Source: Pseudomonadota bacterium (GTDB lineage Bacteria > Pseudomonadota > Alphaproteobacteria > Reyranellales > Reyranellaceae). From it: a stretch of DNA of 35,626 nt. The position numbers were made by a program, and so were the translations under genes. The notes under the pieces were generated by a model. That model saw nothing but the letters and a program-made list of their open reading frames with translations, searched no databases and was not told where the DNA came from. Numbering within the stretch: position 1 is the stretch's first letter; each line of letters starts with the position of its first letter. The DNA lies in NCBI GenBank assembly GCA_018240745.1, contig JAFEFF010000027.1:1-35626 (forward strand), read 5' to 3'. Shown in pieces: positions 8,504-16,709 of this stretch.

Positions 8504-8629
8504 ATTCGTCCCGCGTCCCGCCATTCGACCATCGTCCCAACGGCGGTGTGGCGCGGGATCCGGGACGAATCGCGTGAAATGCACGCGGGCCGGCGTTTTG
8601 GCCGTCCCACGGCGGCGGGACGCGGGACG
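8504..8629. repeat. Inverted repeats with alternative pairing, divergent intergenic
   Basis: The 366-base gap 8313-8678 separates two divergent genes and contains no supportable CDS. CGTCCCGCGTCCCGCC (8507-8522) is the exact reverse complement of 8614-8629. Part of the same arm, ATTCGTCCCG (8504-8513), is also the exact reverse complement of CGGGACGAAT (8561-8570). The two pairings exclude each other. Promoters for both flanking genes must lie in this gap, but I could not assign -35/-10 boxes. Confidence 0.65.
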
Positions 8630-8678
8630 GGAATTGCGTCAGGCGCCTTGCGGTAAACCATAGCGGATGAGGTTCCCC

Positions 8679-9665
8679 ATGCAGCAGCACTCGTTTGGCG
8701 CGCTCCCCAAGGTCTCGACCCTGACGCTGGGCGGCGGCGGGCTCGGCATGCTGTGGGGCAAGACGACGTTCGAGGAGTGCGTCGCCACGGTGCACGAGGC
8801 GGTCGCCGCCGGCATCAACCTGCTCGACCTCGCGCCGCGCTACGGCGACGGCAAGGCGGAGGAGGTGGTGGGCGCGGCCTATGCCGGGCGGCTGCCGGCC
8901 GGCGTGCGCGTCACCAGCAAGTGCAATCTCGGCAATGCCCGTCCCGCCGACGTCGACGGCATCCTGCGCAAGTCGATCGAGCAGAGCCTGCAACGGCTGA
9001 AGCTGGAGCGCCTCGACCTGTTCTTCCTGCACTCCAACATCGTGCCCGACCAGGCCTTCATCGATCGCGCGGCAGCCGACGCCGGGCTGCGCATGACGCC
9101 CTATGCCACCTTCGTCGACCGGGTGCGGCCGGCTTTCGAGCGCTTCGTCGCCGAAGGGCTGGTCGCCGCCTGGGGCCTGACCGGCATTGGCCAGCCGGAC
9201 ACCCTGATCAAGGTGCTGGGTGAGCAGCCGAAGCCCGCCGCCATCCAGTGCATCGCCAACCTCCTCGATTCGCCGGGCGGCCTGAAGTTCTTCCCCGGCC
9301 CGGCCAGGCCGCGCGCGGTGATCGCCGCGGCGCGCGCCGCCGGCGTCGGCGTGATGGGCATCCGCGCGGTGCAGGCGGGCGCGCTGACGGCGGCGATCGA
9401 CCGGCCGCTGCCGCCGGATCACGCCGAGATGCGCGACTATGGCCTCGCCGCGCCGTTCCGCGCGATCTGCGCCGAGCTCGGCGCCAACCCTGCCGTGATC
9501 GCCCACCGCTACGCGCTGGGTCTCGACATCGATACCCTGGTGCTCGGCGTGAAGAACCGGCAGGAGCTCCGCGAGTGCGTCGAGGCCGCCGCTGCCGGGC
9601 CGCTGCCGGCCGACCTGGTGAAGCGCATCGACGATACGATGAAGGCCGCCCGGGCCGCGGCCTGA
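8679..9665 (+). CDS. Aldo/keto reductase
   Basis: A 328-residue NAD(P)-dependent oxidoreductase with an aldo/keto reductase TIM barrel. The catalytic tetrad is visible as D50 and Y55 (in LLDLAPRYGDGKAE), K81 (VTSKCNL) and H118 (DLFFLHSN). The sequence resembles the pyridoxal 4-dehydrogenase / D-threo-aldose dehydrogenase branch more than classic aldose reductases, but the substrate is not identifiable. An in-frame ATG occurs at 8667, but it lies inside the ribosome-binding sequence GGATGAGG (8665-8672), which is 6 bases from the ATG at 8679; that decides the start. The tRNA-Leu promoter begins only 7 bases after the stop codon. Confidence 0.88.
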   Translation: MQQHSFGALPKVSTLTLGGGGLGMLWGKTTFEECVATVHEAVAAGINLLDLAPRYGDGKAEEVVGAAYAGRLPAGVRVTSKCNLGNARPADVDGILRKSIEQSLQRLKLERLDLFFLHSNIVPDQAFIDRAAADAGLRMTPYATFVDRVRPAFERFVAEGLVAAWGLTGIGQPDTLIKVLGEQPKPAAIQCIANLLDSPGGLKFFPGPARPRAVIAAARAAGVGVMGIRAVQAGALTAAIDRPLPPDHAEMRDYGLAAPFRAICAELGANPAVIAHRYALGLDIDTLVLGVKNRQELRECVEAAAAGPLPADLVKRIDDTMKAARAAA

Positions 9666-9671
9666 GGATCG

Positions 9672-9700
9672 TTGACCGCGCCCGGGCCATCGGCTTTATT
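9672..9700 (+). promoter_or_regulatory. Sigma-70-type promoter of tRNA-Leu
   Basis: TTGACC (9672-9677) and TTTATT (9695-9700) are separated by exactly 17 bases, a good match to -35/-10 boxes. Transcription would begin near 9707, about 10 bases before the mature tRNA. Confidence 0.6.
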
Positions 9701-9716
9701 CGCCGCGCACCTCGGT

Positions 9717-9803
9717 GCCCCCGTGGCGGAATTGGTAGACGCGCCTGACTCAAAATCAGGTTTCCTCACGGAAGTGTTGGTTCGAGTCCGACCGGGGGCA
9801 CCA
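9717..9803 (+). tRNA. tRNA-Leu (anticodon CAA)
   Basis: The acceptor stem GCCCCCG (9717-9723) pairs with CGGGGGC (9793-9799), followed by discriminator A and an encoded CCA (9801-9803). The anticodon stem CCTGA/TCAGG encloses the loop CTCAAAA with anticodon CAA at 9751-9753, which reads UUG. The T arm is GTTGG-TTCGAGT-CCGAC (9776-9792). The 87-nt length with a long variable arm (TTTCCTCACGGAAGT region) is typical of class II tRNA-Leu. Confidence 0.96.
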
Positions 9804-9805
9804 TC

Positions 9806-9834
9806 GCCTGAAGACCAGGCCACACCTTCTTCTT
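9806..9834 (+). terminator. Weak terminator after tRNA-Leu
   Basis: GCCTG (9806-9810), loop AAGAC, CAGGC (9816-9820) is followed by the pyrimidine-rich run CCTTCTTCTTA. The stem is short, so this is a weak candidate. Confidence 0.35.
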
Positions 9835-10036
9835 ATCCTCGCGCACTGCCTCGCCGCAGCCGGCGTGCCTTCTTGGGACGCAACGCCCAGTCATGGGACT
9901 GCCTGCTGATGCGGCCCGAGACCACCGTCCGTAAAGTGCGACGTCTGGGACCCGCGCCGGAGCGAGGAGCCTTGTCCGTGCACCGAGCGCTGCCATCGGA
10001 GTTCCTTGTCCCTCCGTGCTGACCCCGGGGAGGTCG

Positions 10037-10053
10037 GGTTCGAGTGCGACCGG
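10037..10053 (+). repeat. Duplicate of tRNA-Leu T arm
   Basis: GGTTCGAGTGCGACCGG matches the T-arm and acceptor part of the tRNA-Leu at 9779-9795 with one mismatch (16 of 17). The copy lies 258 bases downstream, just before the P-type ATPase. It cannot form a full tRNA. It may be a decayed tRNA fragment or an old attachment-site duplication. The remaining sequence between 9835 and 10100 has no gene I can support and must contain the promoter of the ATPase cassette. Confidence 0.55.
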
Positions 10054-10100
10054 TCCGGCCCCTCCAACGACAATCAGGAGAGCAGCGGGCGAGGACGACC

Positions 10101-12887
10101 ATGCACACGACAGCCAACACGAGCACGGCCGGCGACGGCGTGGCGTGGCATGCGATGCCGGCCCGCGAGGTCGCGGAACGGCTCGCCACCGACGGCCTCG
10201 AGGGGCTGGACGCGGGCGAGGCCTCGTCCCGGCTGAGCAAGTACGGACCGAACCGGCTGCCCGAAGGCAAGCGACGCGGGCCCGCCGTGCGCCTGCTCGC
10301 CCAGTTCAACAATGTCCTCGTCTATGTCCTGCTCGGCGCGGGCTTCACCAAGCTGATGCTCGGCCTGTGGATCGACGCCTCGATCATCCTCGCCGTGGTC
10401 GTCCTGAACGCAGTGCTCGGCTTCGTCCAGGAAGGCAAGGCCGAGAAGGCACTGGAGTCGATCCGCAACATGCTGTCGGCCGAGGCGCGGGCGCTGCGCG
10501 GCGGCGAGACCCGCCTGATCCCGGCCGAACAGCTCGTGCCGGGCGACGTCGTGCTGCTCGAATCCGGCGACAGGATCCCGGCGGACCTGCGGCTCATCGA
10601 GGTCAAGAACCTGCGGACCGAGGAGGCGGCGCTGACCGGCGAATCGGTGCCGGCCGACAAGAGCACCGAGCCGGCGCCCGCCAACTCGACGGTGGGCGAC
10701 CGCGACTGCATGGCGTTCTCGGGCACCATGGTGGTGTCGGGCCGCGCCACCGGCGTGGTGGTGGCGACCGGCAGCGCGACCGAGCTCGGCCGCATCAACG
10801 CCCTGCTCGCCGGCGTCAGCGCGCTCGAGACGCCGCTCCTGCGCCAGATCAAGCAGTTCGGCTACGTCATCACCGCCGTCGTCGGCATCGTCGGCGCCGT
10901 GGTCTTCGCCTACGGCAAGCGGGTGATGGGCATGGCCTTCGTCGAGCTCTTCCAGGCCGTGGTCGGCATCGCGGTCTCGGTGATCCCGGAGGGCCTGCCG
11001 GCGATCATCACCATCACGCTCGCGATCGGCGTGCAGCGCATGGCCCGGCGCAACGCCATCATCCGCCAGCTTCCGGCGGTCGAGACGCTGGGGTCGGTGT
11101 CGCGCATCTGCTCCGACAAGACCGGCACGCTGACGCTGATGGAGATGATGGTGGTGTCCGCCGTCACGGCGGAGGCGGCCTACCGGGTCAGCGGCAACGG
11201 CTATGCGCCGGAGGGCGAGGTCACGAAGGACGGCGAGCGCATCGACAAGGAGCCGGTGCTGGCGCTGATGGGCCGCGTCTCCCTGCTGTGCAACGATGCC
11301 GAGCTGTTCCAGGAGGAGGGGGCCTGGAAGGTCGAGGGCGATCCGACCGAAGGCGCGCTCTACCCGTTCGCGACCAAGCTCGGCCTCGACCGCAAGGCCG
11401 AAGCGGCCGCAGCGCCCAGGATCGACGCCATCCCGTTCGAATCGGAACACAAGTTCATGGCGACGCTGCACCAGCCCGCGCAGGGCCAGGCGTTCCTGCT
11501 GGTCAAGGGCGCGCCCGAGGTCATCCTCGAGCACTGCGACCGCCAGCAGACGGCGTCCGGCCAGCCGGCCGCGCTCGATCGTCCGCACTTCCTGCAGGCC
11601 TCGGACCAACTGGCCGGCCGGGGCGAGCGTGTGCTCGCGCTGGCCTGGCACGAGGGGAAGGTTGGCAAGGAGGGCGGCCAGGCGGGGGGCCAAGCGGGGG
11701 GCCAAGCGAGGGGATTGTCTCCCGCCGACCTGCCGAAGAACCTCGTCCTGCTCGGCCTGATCGGGCTCCTGGACCCGCCGCGCAAGGAGGCCATCGAGGC
11801 CGTGCGCGAATGCCACGGCGGCGGTATCCGAGTCACCATGATCACCGGCGATCACCGGATCACCGCGGCCGCGATTGCCAGGATGCTGGGCATCGGCGAC
11901 GGCAAGACGGCGGTGACCGGCGCCGAGATCGAGGAGATGAACGAGGCGGCGCTCCAGCAGAAGGTGCGCGAGGTCGACGTGTTCGCCCGGGCGAGCCCCG
12001 AGCACAAGCTCCGCCTGGTCAAGGCCATCCAGGCCAACCGGCAGATCGTCGCGATGACCGGCGACGGCGTGAACGACGCGCCGGCGCTGAAGAAGGCCGA
12101 TATCGGCGTCGCCATGGGCATCAAGGGCACCGAGGTCACCAAGGAAGCGGCCGAGATGATCCTCGCCGACGACAACTTCGCCTCGATCACCGCCGCGGTG
12201 AAGGAGGGGCGCACCGTCTACAACAACATCGAGAAGGCCATCCTGTTCATGCTGCCGACCAACGTCGCCCAGGCGCTGGTCATCACGGTGGCGATCCTGC
12301 TGGGCTTCACCATGCCGATAACGGCGCCGCAGGTCCTCTGGGTCAACATGGTCACCTCGGTCGCGCTGGGCCTGGTGATCTCCTTCGAGCCGCACGAGCT
12401 CGACGTGATGGGCCGGCCGCCACGCGCGGTCGACCGGCCGATCCTGACCGGCTTCGGCATATGGCGCGTTCTGTTCGTCGGGCTGGCGCTGCTGGCGGTC
12501 ACGCTATGGGCGTTCTTCCGGATGAAGTCGCTGGGCGCGTCGGACGAGCTCGCCCGCACGGTCGCGGTCAACATGATCACCATCGGCCAGGTGTTCTACC
12601 TGCTGAACAGCCGCTACCTGGTGGACAGCTCGCTGTCGGTAACGGCGCATCTCGGCAACCCGTACCTGCCGCTCGGCATCGGTGCGGTCGTGGTCTTGCA
12701 GCTCATCTTCACCTACGCGCCGCCGCTGCAGGCGATATTCGGCAACGAGGCCATACCGCCCGGCACCTGGCTGTGGCTTCTCGCCGCCGGCCTGGCGTTC
12801 TTCCTCGTCGTCGAGGCGGAGAAGCTCATCATCCGCTCCTCGCCGGCGCTGCGGAAGACGGTGACCGCAGTCGAGGCCGGCAGATGA
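10101..12887 (+). CDS. P-type cation-transporting ATPase (type II, SERCA/PMR1-like)
   Basis: A 928-residue E1-E2 ATPase that pumps cations across the inner membrane. The dephosphorylation loop TGES is at 179-182, the ion-site PEGLP at 296-300, the phosphorylated aspartate D339 in CSDKTGTLT, and the HAD hinge TGDGVNDAPAL at 653. The cation ATPase N- and C-domains are present, with about 10 membrane helices. PEGLP followed by AxxRxAxxNAIxRxLPAVETLG is the type II (Ca2+, Na+/K+, H+) pattern; the ion itself is uncertain. The N-domain contains three tandem GGQA repeats (525-536). The ATG at 10101 has GAGGA upstream and is preferred to an open extension reaching 10044. It heads a cassette with the Na/Pi symporter gene (29-bp gap) and ppk2, so it may serve phosphate-linked or charge-balancing ion movement. 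Confidence 0.92.
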   Translation: MHTTANTSTAGDGVAWHAMPAREVAERLATDGLEGLDAGEASSRLSKYGPNRLPEGKRRGPAVRLLAQFNNVLVYVLLGAGFTKLMLGLWIDASIILAVVVLNAVLGFVQEGKAEKALESIRNMLSAEARALRGGETRLIPAEQLVPGDVVLLESGDRIPADLRLIEVKNLRTEEAALTGESVPADKSTEPAPANSTVGDRDCMAFSGTMVVSGRATGVVVATGSATELGRINALLAGVSALETPLLRQIKQFGYVITAVVGIVGAVVFAYGKRVMGMAFVELFQAVVGIAVSVIPEGLPAIITITLAIGVQRMARRNAIIRQLPAVETLGSVSRICSDKTGTLTLMEMMVVSAVTAEAAYRVSGNGYAPEGEVTKDGERIDKEPVLALMGRVSLLCNDAELFQEEGAWKVEGDPTEGALYPFATKLGLDRKAEAAAAPRIDAIPFESEHKFMATLHQPAQGQAFLLVKGAPEVILEHCDRQQTASGQPAALDRPHFLQASDQLAGRGERVLALAWHEGKVGKEGGQAGGQAGGQARGLSPADLPKNLVLLGLIGLLDPPRKEAIEAVRECHGGGIRVTMITGDHRITAAAIARMLGIGDGKTAVTGAEIEEMNEAALQQKVREVDVFARASPEHKLRLVKAIQANRQIVAMTGDGVNDAPALKKADIGVAMGIKGTEVTKEAAEMILADDNFASITAAVKEGRTVYNNIEKAILFMLPTNVAQALVITVAILLGFTMPITAPQVLWVNMVTSVALGLVISFEPHELDVMGRPPRAVDRPILTGFGIWRVLFVGLALLAVTLWAFFRMKSLGASDELARTVAVNMITIGQVFYLLNSRYLVDSSLSVTAHLGNPYLPLGIGAVVVLQLIFTYAPPLQAIFGNEAIPPGTWLWLLAAGLAFFLVVEAEKLIIRSSPALRKTVTAVEAGR
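11673..11708 (+). repeat. 12-bp tandem repeat inside ATPase gene
   Basis: Three units, GGCGGCCAGGCG then GGGGGCCAAGCG twice, encode (GGQA)x3 at residues 525-536. The repeat keeps frame, so copy changes add or remove four residues in a surface loop of the nucleotide-binding domain. Confidence 0.85.
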
Positions 12888-12916
12888 CGCGTTCCGGGAA
12901 CGGCTGAGGGGCGCCC

Positions 12917-14575
12917 ATGGAAACGACGGTCGCCATCGCCGGCGGAGTGGGCTTCTTCCTTCTGGGCATGGCCGTGATGACCGACGGCCTGAAGGCGCTC
13001 GCCGGATCGGCGCTGCGCACCGTGCTGGCGAAGGCCGCGGCGACGTCGCTCAGCGGCACCTTCTGGGGCGCGATCGTGACGCTCCTGGTCCAGTCGTCCA
13101 GCGCCACGACCATGACCACCATCGGCCTGGTCAGCGCCGGGCTGCTGACGTTTCCGCAGGGGCTCAGCCTGGTGTTCGGGGCGAATATCGGGACGACCGG
13201 AACGGGATGGCTGGTGGCGCTGCTGGGCGTCAGGATCTCGCTGACCGCCTATGCGATGCCGATCGTCTTCGCCGGCGCGCTGCTGAAGCTGATCGGCAAG
13301 GGCCGATGGGCCGCCGGCGGCGCTTCGATCGCGGGCTTCGCGCTGATCCTGGTGGGGTTGACGACCCTGCAGCAGGGCATGGGCGGGCTGGCCGAGCAGC
13401 TCGACCCGGCCGACCTTCCGGCGGTCCTGGGCGGGCCCGGCGTGCCGTGGTGGTCGGGCGCGCTCGGCCTGCTGATCCTGGTCGCGACCGGCATCGTGAT
13501 GACCACGGTGATGCAGTCCTCGACGGCGGCGATCACGGTCAGCCTCGCGGCACTCTATGCCGGCGCCATCGGCCTCGATCAGGCCGTGGCGCTGGTCATC
13601 GGCCAGAACATCGGCACGTCGACGAGCTCGGCGATGGCGGCAATCGGTGCAAGCAACACCGCCAAGCGTCTGGCCATGGCCTACATCGCCTTCAAGCTGA
13701 TCGCCGCCGTCGTCTTCCTCGTGCTCTTCCCCGTGATCATCCGCCTGATGATCGGCGCCTCCGATGCGGTCGATCCGGTGACCCTGGTGGCCGCCTTCCA
13801 CACGGCCTACAACGTCGTGGGCGTGGCGATCCTGCTGCCGCTGATCGGTCCCTTCACACGGACCATCGAGCGACTCGTCCCCGACCGCGGCTCACCGTTC
13901 ACCCGCTATCTCGATCCGGCAGCGCTCGCCGCCTCTCCTGTCGTCGCCGTCGAGGCCGCTCGCCGGACGGTGGCGCACGTCCTGGCGACCCTGTGCTCGC
14001 AGGCGAGTTCGCCCGAGCGGCAACCCGCGGCCGGCCCGTCGTCCGAAGCGCTGCAGCAGGTGCAGGCCTTCCTGTCGAAGGTGACCGAACCGCTGCCGTC
14101 GGACGACGAGCGGCAGTGGTTCATCGAGACCGTGCATGCCCTCGATCATGTCGCCCGCCTGGCCGACACCTTCAAGGACGGCGCGAAGGTCGACGCTTCG
14201 CTCGACAGCCCCGACGAGCGACGGGCCGTGCAGCTCTACCGGGAGGCCATGCAAGGCGCGGCCGAGAGCGCCGCTCTGCTCGAGCACACCGCCGTACAGC
14301 ACGCCGCGGCAGACGCCGAAGGCGGCGCAAGGCCCGTCGGGAGCCTCGAGCACCTCGCGCGCTCCGCCGGCGAACTCGCGAGCCTCGGCTCCCGGCATCG
14401 CCGCGCGACGCTCGAGGCGATCGCTTCCGGCAAGCGCGCGGCAGGCAATGCCCTCGCCAGCGTCGATGCCGTGCGGCTGCTCGACGAGCGGGCGCATCAC
14501 GCCTGGCGGGCGGCCGCCTATCTTGCCGGCGCCGCGGCGACGCCAGGGCAAAGCTCTCCAGGAGACGTCCCATGA
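12917..14575 (+). CDS. Na+/phosphate symporter with PhoU-like tail
   Basis: A 552-residue membrane protein of the Na/Pi cotransporter (NptA/PNaS) family. The two inverted family repeats are clear: QSSSATTMTTIGLVSAG with GANIGTTGTGWLVALLG (59-105), and QSSTAAITVSLAALYAG with GQNIGTSTSSAMAAIGAS (200 onwards). After about 8 membrane helices comes a soluble, charged helical tail (about 360-545) resembling a PhoU-like domain. It would import phosphate with sodium. The ATG at 12917 follows a GAGGGG ribosome-binding sequence. Its stop codon overlaps the ppk2 start by four bases (ATGA), so the two proteins are probably made together. Confidence 0.92.
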   Translation: METTVAIAGGVGFFLLGMAVMTDGLKALAGSALRTVLAKAAATSLSGTFWGAIVTLLVQSSSATTMTTIGLVSAGLLTFPQGLSLVFGANIGTTGTGWLVALLGVRISLTAYAMPIVFAGALLKLIGKGRWAAGGASIAGFALILVGLTTLQQGMGGLAEQLDPADLPAVLGGPGVPWWSGALGLLILVATGIVMTTVMQSSTAAITVSLAALYAGAIGLDQAVALVIGQNIGTSTSSAMAAIGASNTAKRLAMAYIAFKLIAAVVFLVLFPVIIRLMIGASDAVDPVTLVAAFHTAYNVVGVAILLPLIGPFTRTIERLVPDRGSPFTRYLDPAALAASPVVAVEAARRTVAHVLATLCSQASSPERQPAAGPSSEALQQVQAFLSKVTEPLPSDDERQWFIETVHALDHVARLADTFKDGAKVDASLDSPDERRAVQLYREAMQGAAESAALLEHTAVQHAAADAEGGARPVGSLEHLARSAGELASLGSRHRRATLEAIASGKRAAGNALASVDAVRLLDERAHHAWRAAAYLAGAAATPGQSSPGDVP

Positions 14576-15384
14576 AACGGCCGAAGGATACCGGAAAGCT
14601 GTCGCGTCAGGCCTACGAACGCGAACTGGCCAAGCTGCACGAGGAGCTCGTGCTGCTGCAAAAGTGGGTCGTCGAGGCGAGGCAGAAGATTTGCGTGGTG
14701 TTCGAGGGCCGCGACGGCGCCGGCAAGGGCGGCGCGATCAAGGCGATCACCCAGCGGGTCAGCCCGCGGATATTCCATATCGTCGCCCTGCCGGCGCCGA
14801 CCGAACGCGAGAAGTCGCAGATGTACTTCCAGCGCTACATGCCGCACCTGCCCGCGGCGGGCGAGATCACCATTTTCGACCGCAGCTGGTACAACCGGGC
14901 GGGCGTCGAGCGTGTCATGGGCTTCTGCACGGAAGAGCAGGCCAGGCGCTTTCTCGAGGTCGCCCCCGAGCTCGAGCACCTCGTCGTCGAGTCGGACACC
15001 ATCCTGCTGAAGTACTGGCTCGAGGTCAGTCCCGAGGAACAGACCCGCAGGCTGCAGGAGCGGATCACCGACGGCCGCAAGACATGGAAACTCTCGCCCA
15101 TGGATCTCGAATCCTACCGGCGCTGGGACGACTATTCGCGCGCCCGTGACGAGATGTTCGAGGCGACCGACACGAAGTGGGCGCCGTGGTTCGTGGTCCG
15201 GTCGGACGACAAGAGGCGCGCAAGGCTGAACCTGATCCGGCACCTGCTGGATCACGTTCCCTACGAGAAGGCGGCGAGGAAGAAGGTCGAGCTGCCGAGC
15301 CGGCAGTCCCGAGGCGAGTACAAGGAGGCCGATCACCCCTTCAGGTTCATTCCGGAGCACGACTGGACCGGCGACGGCCGCTGA
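14572..15384 (+). CDS. ppk2: Polyphosphate kinase 2
   Basis: A 270-residue PPK2 that transfers phosphate between polyphosphate and nucleoside diphosphates (normally polyP to ADP or GDP). It has Walker A GRDGAGKGG at 46-54, the Walker B/lid block FDRSWYNRAGVERVMGF from 102, and the lid RLQERITDGRKTWKLSPMDLESYRRWDDY. A single domain of this length suits PPK2 class I or III; which nucleotide is used is not certain. It is the last gene of the ATPase-Na/Pi-PPK2 cassette. The start overlaps the upstream stop codon (ATGA), with GGAG shortly before it. Phosphate import next to polyphosphate turnover suggests phosphate storage or polyP-driven ATP supply; that link is inferred from context. Confidence 0.92.
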   Translation: MKRPKDTGKLSRQAYERELAKLHEELVLLQKWVVEARQKICVVFEGRDGAGKGGAIKAITQRVSPRIFHIVALPAPTEREKSQMYFQRYMPHLPAAGEITIFDRSWYNRAGVERVMGFCTEEQARRFLEVAPELEHLVVESDTILLKYWLEVSPEEQTRRLQERITDGRKTWKLSPMDLESYRRWDDYSRARDEMFEATDTKWAPWFVVRSDDKRRARLNLIRHLLDHVPYEKAARKKVELPSRQSRGEYKEADHPFRFIPEHDWTGDGR

Positions 15385-15460
15385 TCTCCCCGGTCAGGCG
15401 TTTCCTGCGCATCGCGGGCGCCAGCGAGGCACTGCTCCGGACGACTTCTCGCACGCCCCT

Positions 15461-16618
15461 TCATCGTTGCGGCGCGAGTGCTGCTTTCCAGTCGTGGAAG
15501 ATATCGATATCCAGTCCATCCGGATAGAACAGCTCGCCCGGCGCGTGACCCGGCCGGTCGGTCACGCCGTATTGCCAGATGATCTCTTTCGTTTGCCGGT
15601 CGATCACCAGCACACGGTGACGTTCATCGTCGTTGAGGACGATGTCGCCGGTGGGCAGTTCCATGGCAAGCGAAGGATGGTCGAGCATCTTCTCGCCGCT
15701 CTTGACCCTGTATTCCCAGGTAACCTTGCCGGTGCGTGGGTCGAAGATCACGATGCCGCCGGGCCTGGAGTAGTCGGCGACGATCACCTGGCCGTCGCTG
15801 GTCGGATGGGCGTCGGAGGGATACTGGACGTGCGGCGCGCGACGGCTCCACACGACCCTGCCGTCGGGCGTCAGACGGGTTATCCAGGCTTCGGGAATCT
15901 CCGTGACCAGGAAATCGCCGCCCTCCAGGGGCGTCACGCCGTTGGGCAAGTTGAGGGCTCGCGGCGGGTCATGTCTGCAATGGCCCGGTTTTCCCCATTG
16001 CCGCGTCAGCTCCGCCTTGTCCGCGTCGATGAACATGATCCGGCAGTTGCGGATGTCGGCGACCACGATCGACCCGTCGCGCAGGATGTGCGCATCGTCC
16101 GGAAAGTCGAACTGGGCCGGCCCGCGCCCCTTCCTGTCGGGCATGCCATAGTTGAAGGTGATCTCGCGTCGGGCGTAGTCGACGATATGAATGTCGTAGT
16201 TGTCCTCCTCGTTCACCATCAGGCTGGTCCCGTCGGGCGAGAAGAAGACGTCGTCGTTGCCGCGATAGATGCGGAGATCGGGTGAGGGAAACTCCCAGAC
16301 GATGCGCTTGTCGGGAGCGACCTCAATCAGCCGATTGTTGCGCCGATCTGCGATCACGATGGGATAGGGCAGGGGCTTGCCCCAGGATGGGACAGGATGC
16401 TCGCGCGTGCCGGTGGCCGGTGGGGCGGGTGGCAGCTCCACGCCCGAAGAGACCGCGCCGGCGCCCCGCATCTCCGATGTGACGGTAACGGGCGTGCCGG
16501 TCTCGGTCTTGACCGGTGAATCAGGTGCCGCTCTGGCAAATCCGGTGGAGAGCGCAACACAGGCAACCAGAAGACCACCGGTGGTCAGCAGGCTTCCAAA
16601 GAAAACACGCAATCGCAT
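15461..16618 (-). CDS. Secreted beta-propeller protein, arylsulfotransferase-like
   Basis: A 385-residue protein with a signal peptide (VFFGSLLTTGGLLVACVALS, cut near ARA-AP) and a linker, followed by at least five propeller blades. Each blade ends in a D-x-G/K-x-x-W-type strand, for example APDKRIVWEFP, DPRTGKVTWEYRV and DRQTKEIIWQYG. The pattern resembles ASST/arylsulfotransferase-like or NHL/PQQ propellers of the periplasm, but I see no catalytic signature I would trust, so function is open. The ATG at 16618 has AGG close upstream. A perfect FNR/FixK-type box centred 64 bases upstream of the start suggests induction at low oxygen. The gene is convergent with ppk2 (76-bp gap, no clear terminator). 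Confidence 0.75.
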   Translation of the reverse strand: MRLRVFFGSLLTTGGLLVACVALSTGFARAAPDSPVKTETGTPVTVTSEMRGAGAVSSGVELPPAPPATGTREHPVPSWGKPLPYPIVIADRRNNRLIEVAPDKRIVWEFPSPDLRIYRGNDDVFFSPDGTSLMVNEEDNYDIHIVDYARREITFNYGMPDRKGRGPAQFDFPDDAHILRDGSIVVADIRNCRIMFIDADKAELTRQWGKPGHCRHDPPRALNLPNGVTPLEGGDFLVTEIPEAWITRLTPDGRVVWSRRAPHVQYPSDAHPTSDGQVIVADYSRPGGIVIFDPRTGKVTWEYRVKSGEKMLDHPSLAMELPTGDIVLNDDERHRVLVIDRQTKEIIWQYGVTDRPGHAPGELFYPDGLDIDIFHDWKAALAPQR

Positions 16619-16675
16619 GGACCTGGGCTTCGAAAATGATCGTGGTCACCATGCGTGAGGAGCGGTGTCCGGCCG

Positions 16676-16689
16676 TTGATCCAAATCAA
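16676..16689 (-). promoter_or_regulatory. FNR/FixK-type operator
   Basis: TTGATCCAAATCAA is a perfect match to the TTGAT-N4-ATCAA consensus of FNR/FixK/Anr regulators. It lies 58-71 bases upstream of the propeller gene start. If it acts at -41.5, transcription would begin near 16641, leaving a leader of about 23 bases. No other gene in the window has this site upstream as far as I could see. Confidence 0.7.
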
Positions 16690-16709
16690 TTGCGGCTTGC
16701 TTCGCCGGA

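Noticed and set aside
8667..8669. Upstream ATG as the start of the aldo/keto reductase
   Set aside because: It lies inside the GGATGAGG ribosome-binding sequence that serves the ATG at 8679.
8313..8678. Known riboswitch class in the long divergent gap
   Set aside because: Paired repeats exist, but I recognise no conserved ligand-binding core of any known class.
9672..10022. Plus-strand frame running through tRNA-Leu
   Set aside because: It overlaps the tRNA and its promoter, and the product has no recognisable features.
10074..12395. Long minus-strand open frame opposite the P-type ATPase
   Set aside because: Same composition effect. The plus-strand product carries DKTGT, TGES and TGDGVND.
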